DNA from: Paraspadella gotoi
Taxonomy: Eukaryota > Chaetognatha
Direction: 5' to 3'
DNA: 64,000 bases
NCBI GenBank assembly: GCA_051294375.1
Contig: CM119264.1
Location: 4,303,392 to 4,367,391, forward strand
Shown piece by piece: positions 10,391 to 21,944 of the stretch. The position numbers and the translations under genes are program-made. Numbering within the stretch: the stretch's first letter is position 1; each line of letters opens with the position of its first letter. The notes beneath the pieces are model-generated. The model searched no databases, had not been told where the DNA came from, and was given only the letters and a program-made list of their open reading frames with translations.

Positions 10391-10592
10391 CCACTCCCCT
10401 CGGCTCCGTCCAAAAATCCATCTCCTCCTCCTTTATCCTCATTTCTCTCAACTTCTCAAGTTGTTGTTTTGTTTCGGGAGCGAAGGAGATGACCCGGTGG
10501 CCGGTGTAGTCGACTCTGTCGTCAGCGCCTCTCACGGCGAGGAGCGACATCGTCGCCGCCAAACAATAACAAAGAAGCATCGCCGTTCCCAT
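10391..10592 (-). CDS. Metallocarboxypeptidase (M14A) exon 1: signal peptide and start of propeptide
   Basis: First coding exon of a secreted zinc carboxypeptidase of the A/B type, which removes C-terminal residues from peptides, usually in digestion. The ATG at 10,592 (read leftwards) opens 67 codons. Residues 1-22 are a hydrophobic signal peptide (LLCYCLAATMSLLAVRG), followed by the start of the inhibitory propeptide: VDYTGHRVISFAP, then the amphipathic QQLEKLREM helix and a WTEP segment. The exon ends in phase 1 at a strong GTGAGT donor (10,385-10,390 on the plus strand), and joining it to exon 2 keeps the frame through a shared Gly codon. The three exons total 547 nt, so the next residues, expected to be the HxxE zinc site, would fall near residue 182, matching family proenzymes. 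The family call is from memory of the fold. The start is the only in-frame ATG upstream of the hydrophobic core. No clear TATA box was seen. Untranslated upstream exons cannot be excluded. Confidence 0.8.
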
Positions 10593-10805
10593 GAAGCGGT
10601 AGGGATTTCTTTTTTATTTCTATTTTTTTAGTAATTATTTTTTTTATTATTTATTTAGAGAAAGTAGCGAAATTAGAGGATATAGAAAAAGATGGTAATG
10701 AGAGAGAGACACACAGAGAGAGAGAGAGGTAAAAAAGACCTCCACAGTCTTAATGAATTTTTTTATCTGCGAAGTTCATAATCAAATTGGAAAAATCAAT
10801 TTCCA
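10593..10805. other. Upstream flank of the carboxypeptidase gene
   Basis: AT-rich DNA with T runs and a short agagag stretch near 10,700. This is the expected promoter and 5' UTR side of exon 1. I see no clear TATA box or initiator and no splice site that would prove an upstream exon. Confidence 0.4.
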
Positions 10806-10806
10806 A

Positions 10807-10843
<37 letters not shown>

Positions 10844-11099
10844 ATTTTTCGTTTTCATCGTCGACATTGTCGTCGTTATCATTGTCATCTTCTTTGTCGT
10901 TGTCGTTAGCATCGTCGGCATCCTCCGGATCATTGCCCCTGTCATTGATGTCATCACGTCGTTGTCCTTTATGTCGCGGTGTAGTTTTCTTTGTCATTGC
11001 CATCTTCGTCATCGTCTTCGTCGTCCGCAAAGTCGTCATTGTCATCGTCGTCGTCTTCGTCGTCATCATCGTCGTCATCATCGTCGTCGTCGTCTGTTC
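10806..11099. repeat. (TCG)n / (TCA) interrupted trinucleotide block
   Basis: Pure TCG array at about 10,806-10,843, then 200 bp of tcg/tca/ttg triplets and a second TCG-rich run to 11,097. It creates a long Ser/Val-coding frame on the plus strand and a Thr/Met one on the minus. Period 3 comes from the repeat, not from coding. Confidence 0.9.
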
Positions 11100-11510
11100 A
11101 TTCGTTTTCCTTATCTCCCCAACGAATCACATTAGCCGCAAATTTATGCCTTTTTAAGAGTCGGGTTTCGTCGTTCCCTTCGTTGGCCAAGTACAGGCGG
11201 AGAGAAAAAAAACACACAATAAAGGGTCCAACGTATTTGACGGGTTTATTGTTTCCCGCCACAGGTTTGTTCTAAAGTAGCATATTCTGGTCTCAGTCAC
11301 AAAAGAGACAAAATAAAAGCTAAATATCAACAACGTTGAGTGATCAGTTGTAAACGGGATCGTCTGTAAACTGAGAGGAACAATTTTTTTATCTTTAATT
11401 GGAAATTAAAAATAATTAAAAACGTTTTGAGTTAATTTTGGATAAAAATTTTATTGTGTGAAATCTCGTCTGGAACAGCGAGGTGCGAAGATTCGAATGG
11501 GAAGATAGAC

Positions 11511-11565
11511 AACGACGACGACGACGACAACGACGACGACGACGACGACGACACGACGATAATAA
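11511..11565. repeat. (CGA)n array
   Basis: Near-pure CGA/GAC triplets, opposite in orientation to the TCG block at 10.8-11.1 kb; followed by aataata runs. Confidence 0.9.
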
Positions 11566-11683
11566 TAACGATGAAGATTATCACAAGAAAAACGAGGAAC
11601 AACAATATATAACAATAATAATAAATAATAAGAATAAACAGAGTTAACATGGACTAGGGTTTAATTATTTTTCATTAATTTAT

Positions 11684-11795
11684 ATATAAAAAAAACAGTT
11701 ATGACGGTCTAGAAATGTCAGAACTCTGATAAAATTAATTTATATAAAAAAAACAGTTATGACGGTCTAGGTATGTCAGAACTCTGATAAAATTT
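11684..11795. repeat. 58 bp tandem duplication
   Basis: gacggtctag recurs at 11,703 and 11,761 with matching flanks (aaaacagttat before, tgtcagaactctgataaaat after). Two near-identical units. Confidence 0.85.
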
Positions 11796-11849
11796 TCGAG
11801 ACTGGATCAAAAAATGATATTTTAATGAGGAAGGTCGATGCCCGAAGAT

Positions 11850-11933
11850 GATGACGACGACGACGACGACCAGGAAAACGTCAAAGACAACAACAACGAC
11901 GACAACGACTACGGAAAGGCAATTAGTGAGCTT

Positions 11934-11964
<31 letters not shown>

Positions 11965-12124
11965 CATGAATAGGAAGAAGACAAAGCGAATGATAATAAG
12001 TTTTTTAATAACCTCACGAAAAAGACGACTGAAACAACAACGAGAAAGTTACGATGACCAAGACGACAACGAAGACAAAAACGATGACGACGACGACGAC
12101 GACGACTCAATGACTTCAAAAACG

Positions 12125-12155
<31 letters not shown>

Positions 12156-12156
12156 T
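11850..12156. repeat. Cluster of (CGA)n arrays
   Basis: CGA/GAC runs at about 11,853-11,870, 11,936-11,964, 12,083-12,107 and 12,125-12,155, separated by GAC/GAA-rich DNA. A triple 11-bp repeat (gtgccggatag) follows near 12,289-12,318. Confidence 0.85.
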
Positions 12157-12319
12157 TCTTCGAGGGTTCTCTTGGCTCAGGTGCTGGAAAATGGATCCGC
12201 CGCCTCTCGTCCGCCTTCCCCGGCCGCCGACGTCTCTTTCCGGCGACCGCCTCTTAAATTCCGCCCAAATCGTCGAATCGGCGACCAGGTGCCGGATAGG
12301 TGCCGGATAGGTGCCGACG

Positions 12320-13295
12320 GAGCGGTCACGCCCGAACGAGAGGGATAAACAGACTGACGAAGGGACATACGGATCGACAGAGATAATTGTAAACATAGTT
12401 AAAGAATATGTATACACTTGATCGTTCAAAGGTCTAATCGACTTCCATGGAAAAAAGCAGACAGAACTCATTTTTGAGATCTTTCATTTACAATTTGAAC
12501 TCATTAAGTAAAAAATTATATTAAAAATCAAATATTTGATATTGAATATTCAGCAGGGATTCGACCACTATGAGATGATTCCTCTGAACTACAAATATGA
12601 TAAATTAGACAATTTTTTTTTATTCGTGTCCATTTTTGAAATTTTTGCTAATGATCAAATCGATTTCAAGCCTAATAATAAAAGACAACAAAAAAATAGC
12701 ACGAGAATCGATCGTTAAAATTCGTCCTTTTAATCAGCGAGTGTGTGTTGCGACTCGAGAGTGATGAAAAAGGAAAGCGAAAAATAATCAATACAAGTTT
12801 TATAGTTTTTATGTTTTTTCCTTCTCGTCTGTCTGTCTTTGGTACATTTAGCTTCTTGCTGTCTTGAAAAAAGAGAAAATCGATTCAAACAACTTTAGTT
12901 TATTTGAAATTAGTCAACGATCGAAGCTATCCGAGAAAATGAAAAAGTACTCAAAAAAAACTGTGGGGGAAAATGACTAAATAAGATGGGTGATCACTTA
13001 AAGTCTTAAATATAGACGACAAACGTCTAACGCCGGCATTTCTATCTGACAAGTATCACCCTGTGCATTGTGCAAGTGGGTATTAATGATATTGGTTACA
13101 GTCCTTTTTGACAGATATTTTTAAATCGAAAATGACTGCTAGATATTACGAGAGTTAGCTGTGCGCGCTTTTAAACGTAACTGGAACAAACCCGAGGGAA
13201 AGAGAGTCAGACTAACAAACCGACCGCCCGATGCCCAAGTGTCTTTCAGACATTCTTCGCGAGTACTCGCGCCGAAACTAAAAAGCCGAGAGTGA
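12320..13295. other. Unique AT-rich DNA, no gene seen
   Basis: No open frame above about 60 codons, no recognisable protein and no strong tandem repeat. Ordinary intergenic or intronic sequence as far as can be seen. Confidence 0.5.
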
Positions 13296-13872
13296 AGGAA
13301 AAAAGAAAAGAAAAAGAAAAAAGAAGAAAAAAAATAAGAGGCCAGAGGATTGAGCGACGTCGGTTATGAGATCCATTGAAAACTTTTATTCCCACTTTCC
13401 TCCTTTTTTCTTTTTTTCGTCGACGAGTCGAGGCCGACGAGGCGTGGCCGTTGAGGCCATGATTACGCCGCCGCCACGAGACCAGCCCATCTTTCCGACT
13501 CCTCGTTCTTTTCGTTCGTTCACCTCGTTTCTCTCCGGTCGTTCTACCCGTTCGTTACTCCGTTCTCTTGGTTCGTTCTTTCGGTTCTCTTCGTTAATTT
13601 TCTGCATTCTCTTTGTTCGTGCTCCCCGTTATCGCACTTTCGTTCGTTCTCCCCGACAGTTCGTCAGTGAAGGATGAATACTCAGCCGTTCTTCCTTCCT
13701 TTTCGTTCGTTCTCTCGTTCTCTCAGGTTCTTTCCTTTAATCTTCTCAGTTCTCCTGATCCTCGACGCAAACTTCACCGACGCGGTTGCCCGTTATCCCG
13801 ATTCTCCTACTTACTTTCCATTTTCCACACCAGTCAACCGATCGTTCTCCCGCTCTGTCTCCGAAATTATCC
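13296..13872. other. GA-rich tract then cttcgttcgttc-rich DNA
   Basis: A purine run at 13,296-13,340 is followed by a C/T/G stretch with many cgttcgttc motifs. The open frame at 13,366-13,677 is Arg/Ser/Phe-rich low complexity and not credible as a gene. Confidence 0.5.
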
Positions 13873-13969
13873 NNNNNNNNNNNNNNNNNNNNNNNNNNNN
13901 NNNNNNNNNNNNNNNNNNNNNNNNNNNNNNNNNNNNNNNNNNNNNNNNNNNNNNNNNNNNNNNNNNNNN
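13873..13969. other. Assembly gap (97 N) against a (CT)n array
   Basis: The right edge continues as (CT)n to about 14,020, so the missing DNA is probably the rest of the array. Confidence 0.9.
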
Positions 13970-14020
13970 CTCTCTCTCTCTCTCTACTCTGCTCCTCTCT
14001 CTCTCTCTCTCTCTCTCTCT

Positions 14021-15030
14021 TCACTCTGCTGCCCTTCCCAAATCACTCCAGCCCCGCCTCACCCCAACTCCATCCCCCGCATCTCCATCCTTCCGTGGCG
14101 GCAATCACCTGCTCTCTCGAGTTTGACGACCCCTTGGAAGGCGGAGCGGCGTCGCCGGCGTCGACTCGTCCCTCGTGTCGGCGTCAATCTCCCGGTTTCC
14201 GCTTCGAATTAGTTCCGGCGCCGCGAGACGAATAGACGCCGGATTCCATCTCCCTCTCTCTAATCGGCGCCGCAGTTTTAGTTTTTGCTTTCCGATCGGC
14301 GCCGCGATTCCCTGCTCTTTTTTTAATATCCAATCAGCACTGAATGTGATCATTGGTTCCATAATTGACAATGCAATAGCACATCTTATTTTAGAATCAT
14401 CATTTCCGACTCTGCACGCCTGCAACAACTTTATTTTTTTAATGAACTTTGAATCAGCTGATTCACTGTTCACTTCAGTACAGTTCAGTTCAGTACAGTT
14501 GCGTTCCCTTCTGTGATTTACAATCAGCAATGAACATTGACCAATCACTTAAATCTCCCTTTTCCCTTTTCTCTCCCAGAACCAAAAGTTAGCCAACCAA
14601 TTTAACTAACCAATTTAACCAACATTTAACATTTAACAATAATCTACATTTCACCTCTCTCGTCCAATCGGCTCCGCAAATGCCGCATCCCATTCATCTA
14701 CTCGAATCTACCTCCCATCCCTTCGCCCCAGTCTGATTGGCAAAACCGGAATGGGACGAGACTCTGCCAGCGACACCTTGAGTTTTGACTTCACTCTAAC
14801 GTCGGCCGCTCTTCCTCCTCTCCTCTTTTTCTCGATGAGGCCTCGATAATCCTGGTCGGTTATTGGATCCGGTTTTTCTTTTTAATTCTTTTAATCAAGC
14901 CCGTTTACGATGGTTAATTAATCATTTAACCATCCGTCTGTCCGTCTCTCTACCCATTTAAAAGGATCGCTTTGTATTAATTATTCTTTCCGATTTCCTA
15001 TTGCGGTAATCTACTTGAAATCAATCCAAT
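14021..15030. other. Mixed unique DNA, no gene supported
   Basis: Includes a GC-richer patch with Arg/Ser codons at 14,100-14,300 and a short cagttcagt repeat near 14,475. Open frames exist on both strands there, but none looks like a known protein. Confidence 0.4.
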
Positions 15031-15132
15031 AATCCATCCATCAATTCATTCATTTATTCATCAATCCATCCGTCCATGCATCCATTCCTATATTCATCCA
15101 TCAATCAAATCCGTCCGTCCGTCCATCTATTC
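15031..15132. repeat. Degenerate (CATC)/(CGTC) tetramer array
   Basis: Repeated catccatc, cattcatt and ccgtccgtc tetramers with interruptions. Confidence 0.75.
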
Positions 15133-15418
15133 ACATTCGTGCCTAATGCTCTTGCACCTGACTTTTCTCGCTCTTTAAAAACATCTGCTCTCTGCATCTG
15201 CCTCTTCTCTCAACCGAACATCTCCGATTTCCAATCAGCCTTCTTCCCCCGTTTATTTTTCCCGCCATTCCCAGCATTTTTTTGCTCATACCCTGCCTTT
15301 TACTAGTCTTTCCATGCCTTTCCATGTCTTTTACCCTCTCTTATCAATTTCTCTTTTCTCTTTTTTCTCATCCTAGCTTGCAACCCTTATCAATCGGCCC
15401 ATTCTTCTCTTTAATTGT

Positions 15419-15419
<1 letters not shown>

Positions 15420-15458
<39 letters not shown>

Positions 15459-15560
15459 TCTTCTCTCTCTCTTCTCTCTCTCTCTCCTCTAACCCAAATC
15501 TCGCTTATCTCTCCCACCCTTTTCTCTCTCTCCCCCTTCCTCTCTCCCATCTCCCTTTCC
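15420..15560. repeat. (CT)n array with interruptions
   Basis: Pure CT to about 15,452, then ctctctt/ccctctct variants. Confidence 0.9.
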
Positions 15561-15714
15561 TTCATCCTCGGCACTCCACTGCACAGACTTAATATTTACT
15601 TTCTTCATTTCTTTCCTTAGAGTCTAAGCGCTAAGAACCCCATTAAAAGAAAGGTTTCCTCTTATTTCAACGATGTGCCTTCGCCGTCCTAGACGTTGGC
15701 GGCCTGGAAAGGCG

Positions 15715-16331
15715 ATCGAGGGAGAGAGAGAGGGAGATGACGAGATGCGAGAGAGGGCGATGAGACGGAGGGAGGGAGAGCAGGTGAGAAGAGGGAGAAA
15801 GGGAGAGAGGAGAGGGAGGAGAGAATCTGAGGAGAGAGGGAGAGAAAGGGGGAGAAGAAGGAATGGGAGAGAGGGAAGAAAGGGCGAGAAGAGGGAGAGA
15901 GGCGAAGGGTAAAGAATGGGAGGAGGAAAGAGTAGGAAAGACATGAAAAATAAGAAAATGAATGAGGGGGAAGAAAGCGATGAGGGGGATGGCGAGGCGG
16001 AGGCGTGATGAGAGGGAGACTTGAGGGGACAAAGATGGAGGGAAGGGGATGGATAGAAGGGGGACGGCAGAAGGCGAGAGGTGAGAGAGAGAGGAAGAGA
16101 AGAAAAGGGAGGGGAATAGCGAAGGATGAAGAGCGATGAAGGGTGGGACTTGAATCAAGGAGAAAAGAAAGAAAGAAAAAAAATGAAATACAGAAAGAAA
16201 GAAAATATGAAAGAGAGAAAGACCGAATGAAAGACATAAACACCGACAGAAAGAAAGAAAAGAGAAGAATAGAAAGCGAAATGAGAAAATAAAACAAAAG
16301 GGAGAGAGAAAGGTAGTAAAAAATAGAAAAA

Positions 16332-16374
<43 letters not shown>

Positions 16375-16376
16375 CA
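15715..16376. repeat. Purine-rich (A/G) block ending in (GAAA)n
   Basis: About 660 bp with almost no pyrimidines on the plus strand: gagagaggg-type first, then gaaagaaa, ending with a pure GAAA array at 16,331-16,372. The 269-codon minus-strand frame here is Ser/Leu/Phe/Pro low complexity. Confidence 0.9.
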
Positions 16377-16639
16377 AGCGATGAAATAGCACGAAGGGTT
16401 CGAGTCGGAGAAATTTATCGTGAATAAAATTGCTTTTCACAAATGGGGGCAGAGACCGATTATGACTTCCCATCATGAATTAGAGTCACGTGTTTTATTT
16501 TCCTTTTTCCTTTTTTTAACGATGTTTTCCTTTTTTTGTTTTAAGGTTTTTGTTTTCTGATTTTTCGTGTTTTGGAGTTTATTTGTTTTTTGGGTTTTTT
16601 TCTTTGCAACCAAAAATCGAAATACATATTTCGTTTCAC

Positions 16640-16793
16640 TTAATTTCATTTCATTTCATTTCATTTCATTTCAATTTATTTTATTTTATTTTATTTTATT
16701 TTATTTTATTTTATTTTATTTTATTTTATTTTATTTTATTTTATTTTATTTTATTTTATTTTATTTTATTTTATTTCATTTTATTTCATTTTC
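16640..16793. repeat. (TTTCA)n then (TTTTA)n pentanucleotide arrays
   Basis: Six or so TTTCA units grade into about 22 units of TTTTA, with TTTCA variants reappearing at the right end. Confidence 0.95.
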
Positions 16794-16962
16794 ATGGTCG
16801 TTGTCGTCATGTCCGTAAAATCCTTAAGAAATCTATAAAAACTTAGTATAAACTTTAAAGGAAAAACAAACAAACAAACGAAGAGTCAATTCATCTTTAA
16901 ACTCATTTGGTCATACAGAAGTAGTTAACACCTTCGTAATAAAAGTGTCACATTTATCGTTA

Positions 16963-16963
<1 letters not shown>

Positions 16964-17019
<56 letters not shown>

Positions 17020-17020
17020 T
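16964..17020. repeat. (TCG)n array
   Basis: About 18 uninterrupted TCG triplets. Confidence 0.95.
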
Positions 17021-17084
17021 TGTCACTACTGCAACTTTGTTATTAACCCGTCCTGTCCAATCTCTTATCATATCCAAAGTCAAC

Positions 17085-17155
17085 CTTTGCCATTCCCCCT
17101 TTGCCACTCCCTTTGCCATTCCGCCTTTGCCATTCCCCCTTTGCCACTCCCCATC
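17085..17155. repeat. ~18 bp minisatellite, CCTTTGCCATTCCC
   Basis: Four units of cctttgcca(t/c)tcccc. The ttgccactcccc core resembles the minisatellite at 44.1-44.6 and 47.9-48.5 kb. Confidence 0.8.
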
Positions 17156-17285
17156 TCCTCTCCCCAAGCCACGCCCACATCCGCTCTCACCCAAACATCG
17201 ATGACCCAAAAAAGTCAGAACAAAATTTATTCCATCGATTAATTTTTTCTTCTGAGGAAAAATTCCTCCAATTCCCAAACCCGTC

Positions 17286-17522
17286 TACGTCGTCGTTGTC
17301 GTCGTCGTCGTCGTCTTTGTTGTCGTCGGCGTCGTTGTCATCGTCGTTGTCGTCGTCGTCGTCGTCGGCCCCTGTCGTTGTCGTCGTCGTTGTCATCGTT
17401 TTTGTCTTCGTCGTCGTCTTCATCATCGTCGTCGTCTGCCTTTTCTTGATCCCGAGAGAGCGCTAATGAAGACGCCCACTCTGTCGTCGTCATCGTCTTC
17501 CGCGTCGTCGTCGTCGTCGTTT
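17286..17522. repeat. TCG/TTG/TCA trinucleotide block
   Basis: Interrupted TCG arrays at 17,286-17,440 and 17,480-17,521, again with period-3 open frames on both strands. Confidence 0.85.
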
Positions 17523-17668
17523 CCGCCAGCCGTCCGCCACCTGTTGGAGGATTTTTTCAACTTTTTTCTCGTTTTATGATTTTTTTTTCCCTTCAGTCTC
17601 CACATCTGATGAGAATAAGTCAGGGATGCTTTTAGGTCTGACGACATTTACGAGGGTTTCTCGTGGGC

Positions 17669-17805
17669 AATGAGAGAGAGAGAAGAGAGAGATAGAGAGA
17701 GAGAGGGAGAGAGAGGAGAGAGAGAGAGAGAGAGAGGAGAGCGAGGAGAGAGAGGAGAGACGAGAGAGAAGAGAGAGAGGAGAGAGAGAGAGAGAGAGAA
17801 GAGGT
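17669..17805. repeat. (AG)n block
   Basis: gagagaga with gg and c interruptions. It leads into the palindromic region. Confidence 0.9.
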
Positions 17806-17879
17806 AGATCGCTTAAGTTGACTGCTTCTTGGTTTTAGTTACGACACTTTCCAGTTTTCTATGAGTGGGTTTCACTTAC

Positions 17880-18542
17880 ATTATGACAAATGATAAAATA
17901 AAAAAGTAATGTAAAATGTTTCTTAACGTCATCTCATGCCACTGTTAGGTATAATGATTAAAAAGCTTTAATTTCATAATGGAGTGTTCAGCTGCAAAAA
18001 AAAAAATATAAAATTTATATATTTCCAATATTTTCGACATAAAGTTTCCTATTGTCATCATTCCAGTGCGAAGCAAAAAGAATTAACAAACAAAACTTTT
18101 ATATAATAGTAAGAAATAGAAAATAAAGAGAGAGAGGACACAAATAACAATGAAAAAGGCTTAAAGACTAAATCGACACTTAAGAGTGGTCAGGAAGAAC
18201 CAAAAAAAGGGTTCTTCTGACCACTTTAGGTCATTTAGTCTTTTAGCCCTTTCATTGTTATTGTGTCTCTCTCTCTCTTTATTTCTTCTATTTCTTCTTA
18301 CTTTAATAAAAAAGTTTTTTTGTTAAATTCTTTTTCTTTCCACTGAAAGAAGTGACAATAGAAACTTTATGTCGAACAATATATTAGGAAAAATTATTAA
18401 ATTTTTCCTTTTTTTTTTTTTTTTTGCACTTTCCACTCCATTATGAAATTAAACTTTTAATCATGGTTATACTAACAGTGCATGGAGAATGACCGTTTTT
18501 TTATTCGTTAAAAGAAATTACTTATCAACCGCCCATTATGGA
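17880..18542. repeat. Imperfect palindrome, ~320 bp arms
   Basis: The left arm (to about 18,205) is followed, after a few bases around gaaccaaaaaaagggttc, by its reverse complement. Paired landmarks: aaagagagagagg with ctctctctcttt, acataaagtttc with gaaactttatgt, ttaatttcataatggagtg with cactccattatgaaattaa. The arms differ by many small indels. A snap-back sequencing chimera is the leading explanation; a fold-back element is the alternative. Confidence 0.8.
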
Positions 18543-21500
18543 TGGAAAGGGACGTTTTCAACACCAAAATATTAAATCTCTAATCAAAATTTAAAAGTAA
18601 AACAATTTGCTTCGGGACAAAAAATCTCGGTGTGATTTTTCTGAACGTATGATGTAATGTTTTCACCAAATTCATTCCCTTATCTTCTAAAAAACCGCTT
18701 TGGCCCGATACCAAAACACACTACTAGCTCGTCGTCGAATTACCAGAAATAAATACCAAAAAAAAGCAATCTTAAATGAAACCCTTAACCAAACTCTGTG
18801 CGGCTCAACTTGCGTAAGTCCTTGAATATTAATTCTCAACTCTAGAAGACTGCTTAAAAGAAAAAAATTAACTGAAATACATTATAACCTGTATCCTTCA
18901 CGCTAATTTTTAACTTGCTGTTTTGAAAAAACAACCTTTATTTGCAAAAACACAAATTAAAGACTAAAATTTAAATTTTGAACAAACAAACTAAAAGACA
19001 AAACAGTTATAAAAAAATCCGTTTAAGAAATAAGACCCTCTGAATTAAAAATACATGGTGTTATTGCAAATTGAACTCCGTATAAAACCCCATTACCTTG
19101 ACGAAGCCCATCTCCTCTCCTGTTCCACTTGCCGACCTAAATTCGCCATTACCCCGAAAGAAATACCAACAAAATGGAAATAATGAGTTGAACGAGTGGA
19201 ACAGGGTCTTGCAATTCTTTTAGAGCTAAAAAAGGAAAAAAAAACAGAAAGCAGACCCTCTTTCTCAGACACGAAAACACGGCAAAGCATTCTCCGAAAA
19301 TGCCAAAAAAACCAAATTCCAATCTCACCTCGCGAAAAAAAGAAAGGGTCTTATGCCTTCTTAAAAAAAAAACAAAAGTTTGGCCCGTCGTAACTCCTTT
19401 GATAAAGGGCAAGGATTGTCGTTCTTTTGTCTGAAAATGAAACCTTCTTAATTAAGAAAGCATAAAGTGAAATTTCAAAATGCTCACCCTTTGAACCCCA
19501 GACACCACTCTAACCCTTCGAAAGATGAAAAAATTCCAAACCAAATTTAAGGGAACTTCACAAAGAAGGCTAAACTTGATTGATGCTACTTACAAAAACA
19601 CCTTTACCCATTCGGCGATCCTTAACCCCCTCAGCAATACCCCAGTAATAAAGGCTCACAAACACCGAAAAAAACTAACCCTGCCCGTTTTAATAATCCC
19701 TCAAACATTTTGGCGCCCCCACAAGAACAACTAGCTTTCCTTCTTAAATAAAACTTCTACAACCATACCATTAAAAAGCTGCCCAGTATACCTGTAAAAA
19801 ATAAAAAATTCGGTTTTAATTTCGGTAGAAAAAAAATAAAGTCTCTTCAAAGCTTAACCCTAACGGAAAGAATGATTTCATTTTTGATGCTTTCCGCCCT
19901 CTTTCCCTCTTACCAATCTTTGATGCCCTCCCTCTATATTAAAAGCCTTGCTTTAGAGCAATGGATCAAAAATCTAAGGTGAATCGCCACAATCACTAAA
20001 AACACCAGAGATTATCGATTTAATTTCACTTTGCCTTGTCCAATTCCGACTTCATTATAATGGAAAGACACCACACAAAACTGAAAGGATAGTTGGCGCC
20101 CCATTTGGCCCCTTTCTCTCATTTGGTGCACCGTGTCGTCTTTCACAACTTTGGATGTCATTACTATGAGAAAAGCAAGTTGAACCTAGCAAGAAGAAAA
20201 GGGAATTCATGTGTCCACAAAATATTCTTCACTTATACATCGACGACTTTGTTACCGTCACTCTTATTCCACCCCAACCCAAGAAGGGCCAGGGGCTCCT
20301 CAGCACTTCTGTATTGACTTGACCCTGCAGAAAAGTTCAAATGATTTGCCTCAGATTGATGTGCACCACGGGTTTCAGTGGTTTACTCGTGGGGAAGAGA
20401 GGAGAACAACAATAGCAGGCATAGCAATTTCTTGAATGCTTCACATTACCCGACAAGAAGATGGCAAACTTCTTCAACACCGCACTTACTATCGCAAACA
20501 ACCACCCCAATACAAACTTGTGCTATTAAAACCCCAATTCATGCCAGAAACCCACCAAATTTACATAATCTCAAAGCTTTCAAAGGTTGAACATCTGCAG
20601 AGCCCATAGACTTTGTGCACTTCAGCCAACCAACGTTATAAAAAAACCAAGGAGGTGGAGTTTGACGGGTTACTCTTTTTGATATGTATTTGAAATTACA
20701 TAGGCCAAAACAGAAAAAAAACTTCGTAGTTATTGCAACTACATACAAACACCAAACCAGATACCAGACATCAACCACTACCAAAAACAGGCAATCATAA
20801 CAAAAAAGAACACGAAATTTATAAAACATTCGAAAACATCCACAGATATCTACTGCCAATCCAACCAATCTCGTTTTGATGTCCTCCCCTTTCGGTGAAG
20901 AAAAATATTGAAGAAGACAAGCCATATGCATGCATACCCATACATCCCGAACATTAGTCAATCAACTTAAAAATCACTTCTCTAAAGCCGGCCATCAAAC
21001 ATCTGTTCACAATCAGGCCACAAAATATTAAAGGGACATTCTTTGCTACCAAAAAACCCCGCACTCACCCTGACCCAACAAAAAAAAAAAATGCTTAATT
21101 CTGATAAATACAACTGCCCATGTTCTTGAGAAAGCCGTGCTATATTTGGCCAAACCTCTTTCGCAGTTTTTCCAGACACGCTGGAAGGAACATATTTGAT
21201 ATGAAAGAGCAGCAATCTTGGTAAAAGAGCAATGGCAACCACTACCCGGAATACTACCGCACCAAACACCTTATAAAAGATTTGTCCACTAACCCCCGGA
21301 TATTTTGCCCAGACGCAAAGTATTATTAAAATCAGTATGTCCGAGAAAAAACAAAAATAAAAAAAAAAAAAACTGATCCATGACCTTAAAACTCGGCGAA
21401 GCACTTTGTGGAAATTCGACAGTCACAGTAGTGCGACCTGGGGAGGGTCTAAATTGAAGACTGCGGGGAGCCTTACGTTTGAACAACGAAAACTAGCACG

Positions 21501-21569
21501 CGTGTGGGTCTTGGAACTGTGTTCTTTATGACTTAATGAAGGAGGTGGGGCGGCCAACCCTTTTTGGGC
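18543..21569. other. Error-rich, gene-less 3 kb stretch
   Basis: Sequence full of short A runs and near-coding islands that never hold one frame. Minus-strand frames of 140 codons at 20,539-20,961 and 20,982-21,404 are hydrophobic and unlike any family I know. A plus-strand island near 20,230 reads LHLYIDDF but lacks the other reverse-transcriptase motifs in order. I cannot assign a gene. It lies between two copies of the palindrome arm and looks like poorly polished DNA. Confidence 0.35.
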
Positions 21570-21860
21570 GTTCTTTCTGACCACTCTTAGGGTCATTTTA
21601 GTCCTTAACCTTTTTTTTCATGTTATTTTGTCGGGTTTCCTCTCCCTCTCTTAATTTCTCTTTTCTTACTTATTTAAGAAGTTTTGTATTTATGTTTGTT
21701 AATTTTTCTATTATCATTCCTCATGGCAAGCCATGACATTATGAAACTATTATTCGTCGAAATACTATTGGAAAATTTAATAAATTTTTTTTTTTTTTTT
21801 TCTTTGCACTGCACCTCCATTATGACAAATGATAAAATAAAAAAGTAATGTAAAATGTAA
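21570..21860. repeat. Third copy of the palindrome arm
   Basis: Repeats the right arm (ttctgaccact, ggtcatttagtcc-like, ctctctctt, atgaaactatt, gcactgcacctccattatga) and then continues for 40 bp identical to 17,879-17,918 (cattatgacaaatg... to gtaaaatg). The two 40-bp copies lie 3.94 kb apart. Confidence 0.75.
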
Positions 21861-21944
21861 TATATTAACATTAATAGCTTAAAAGTGTTTCAAAAATACA
21901 TGAAGGAATCAATTAATATCCATCACAAGGAACTAAAAAAGACA

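Noticed and set aside
15667-16476. 269-codon minus-strand open frame
   Set aside because: It lies on a purine-only tract, and its Ser/Leu/Phe/Pro runs are fully explained by composition; no domain or splice signal.
20200-20460. Reverse-transcriptase-like island (YIDDF, then DVHHGFQWFTRG)
   Set aside because: The motifs are out of the order seen in real reverse transcriptases, in different frames, and surrounded by stops.
20660-20780. Integrase-like wording (KNFVVIATTY) on the plus strand
   Set aside because: A single short stretch with no catalytic Asp/Asp/Glu pattern; chance similarity in error-rich DNA.
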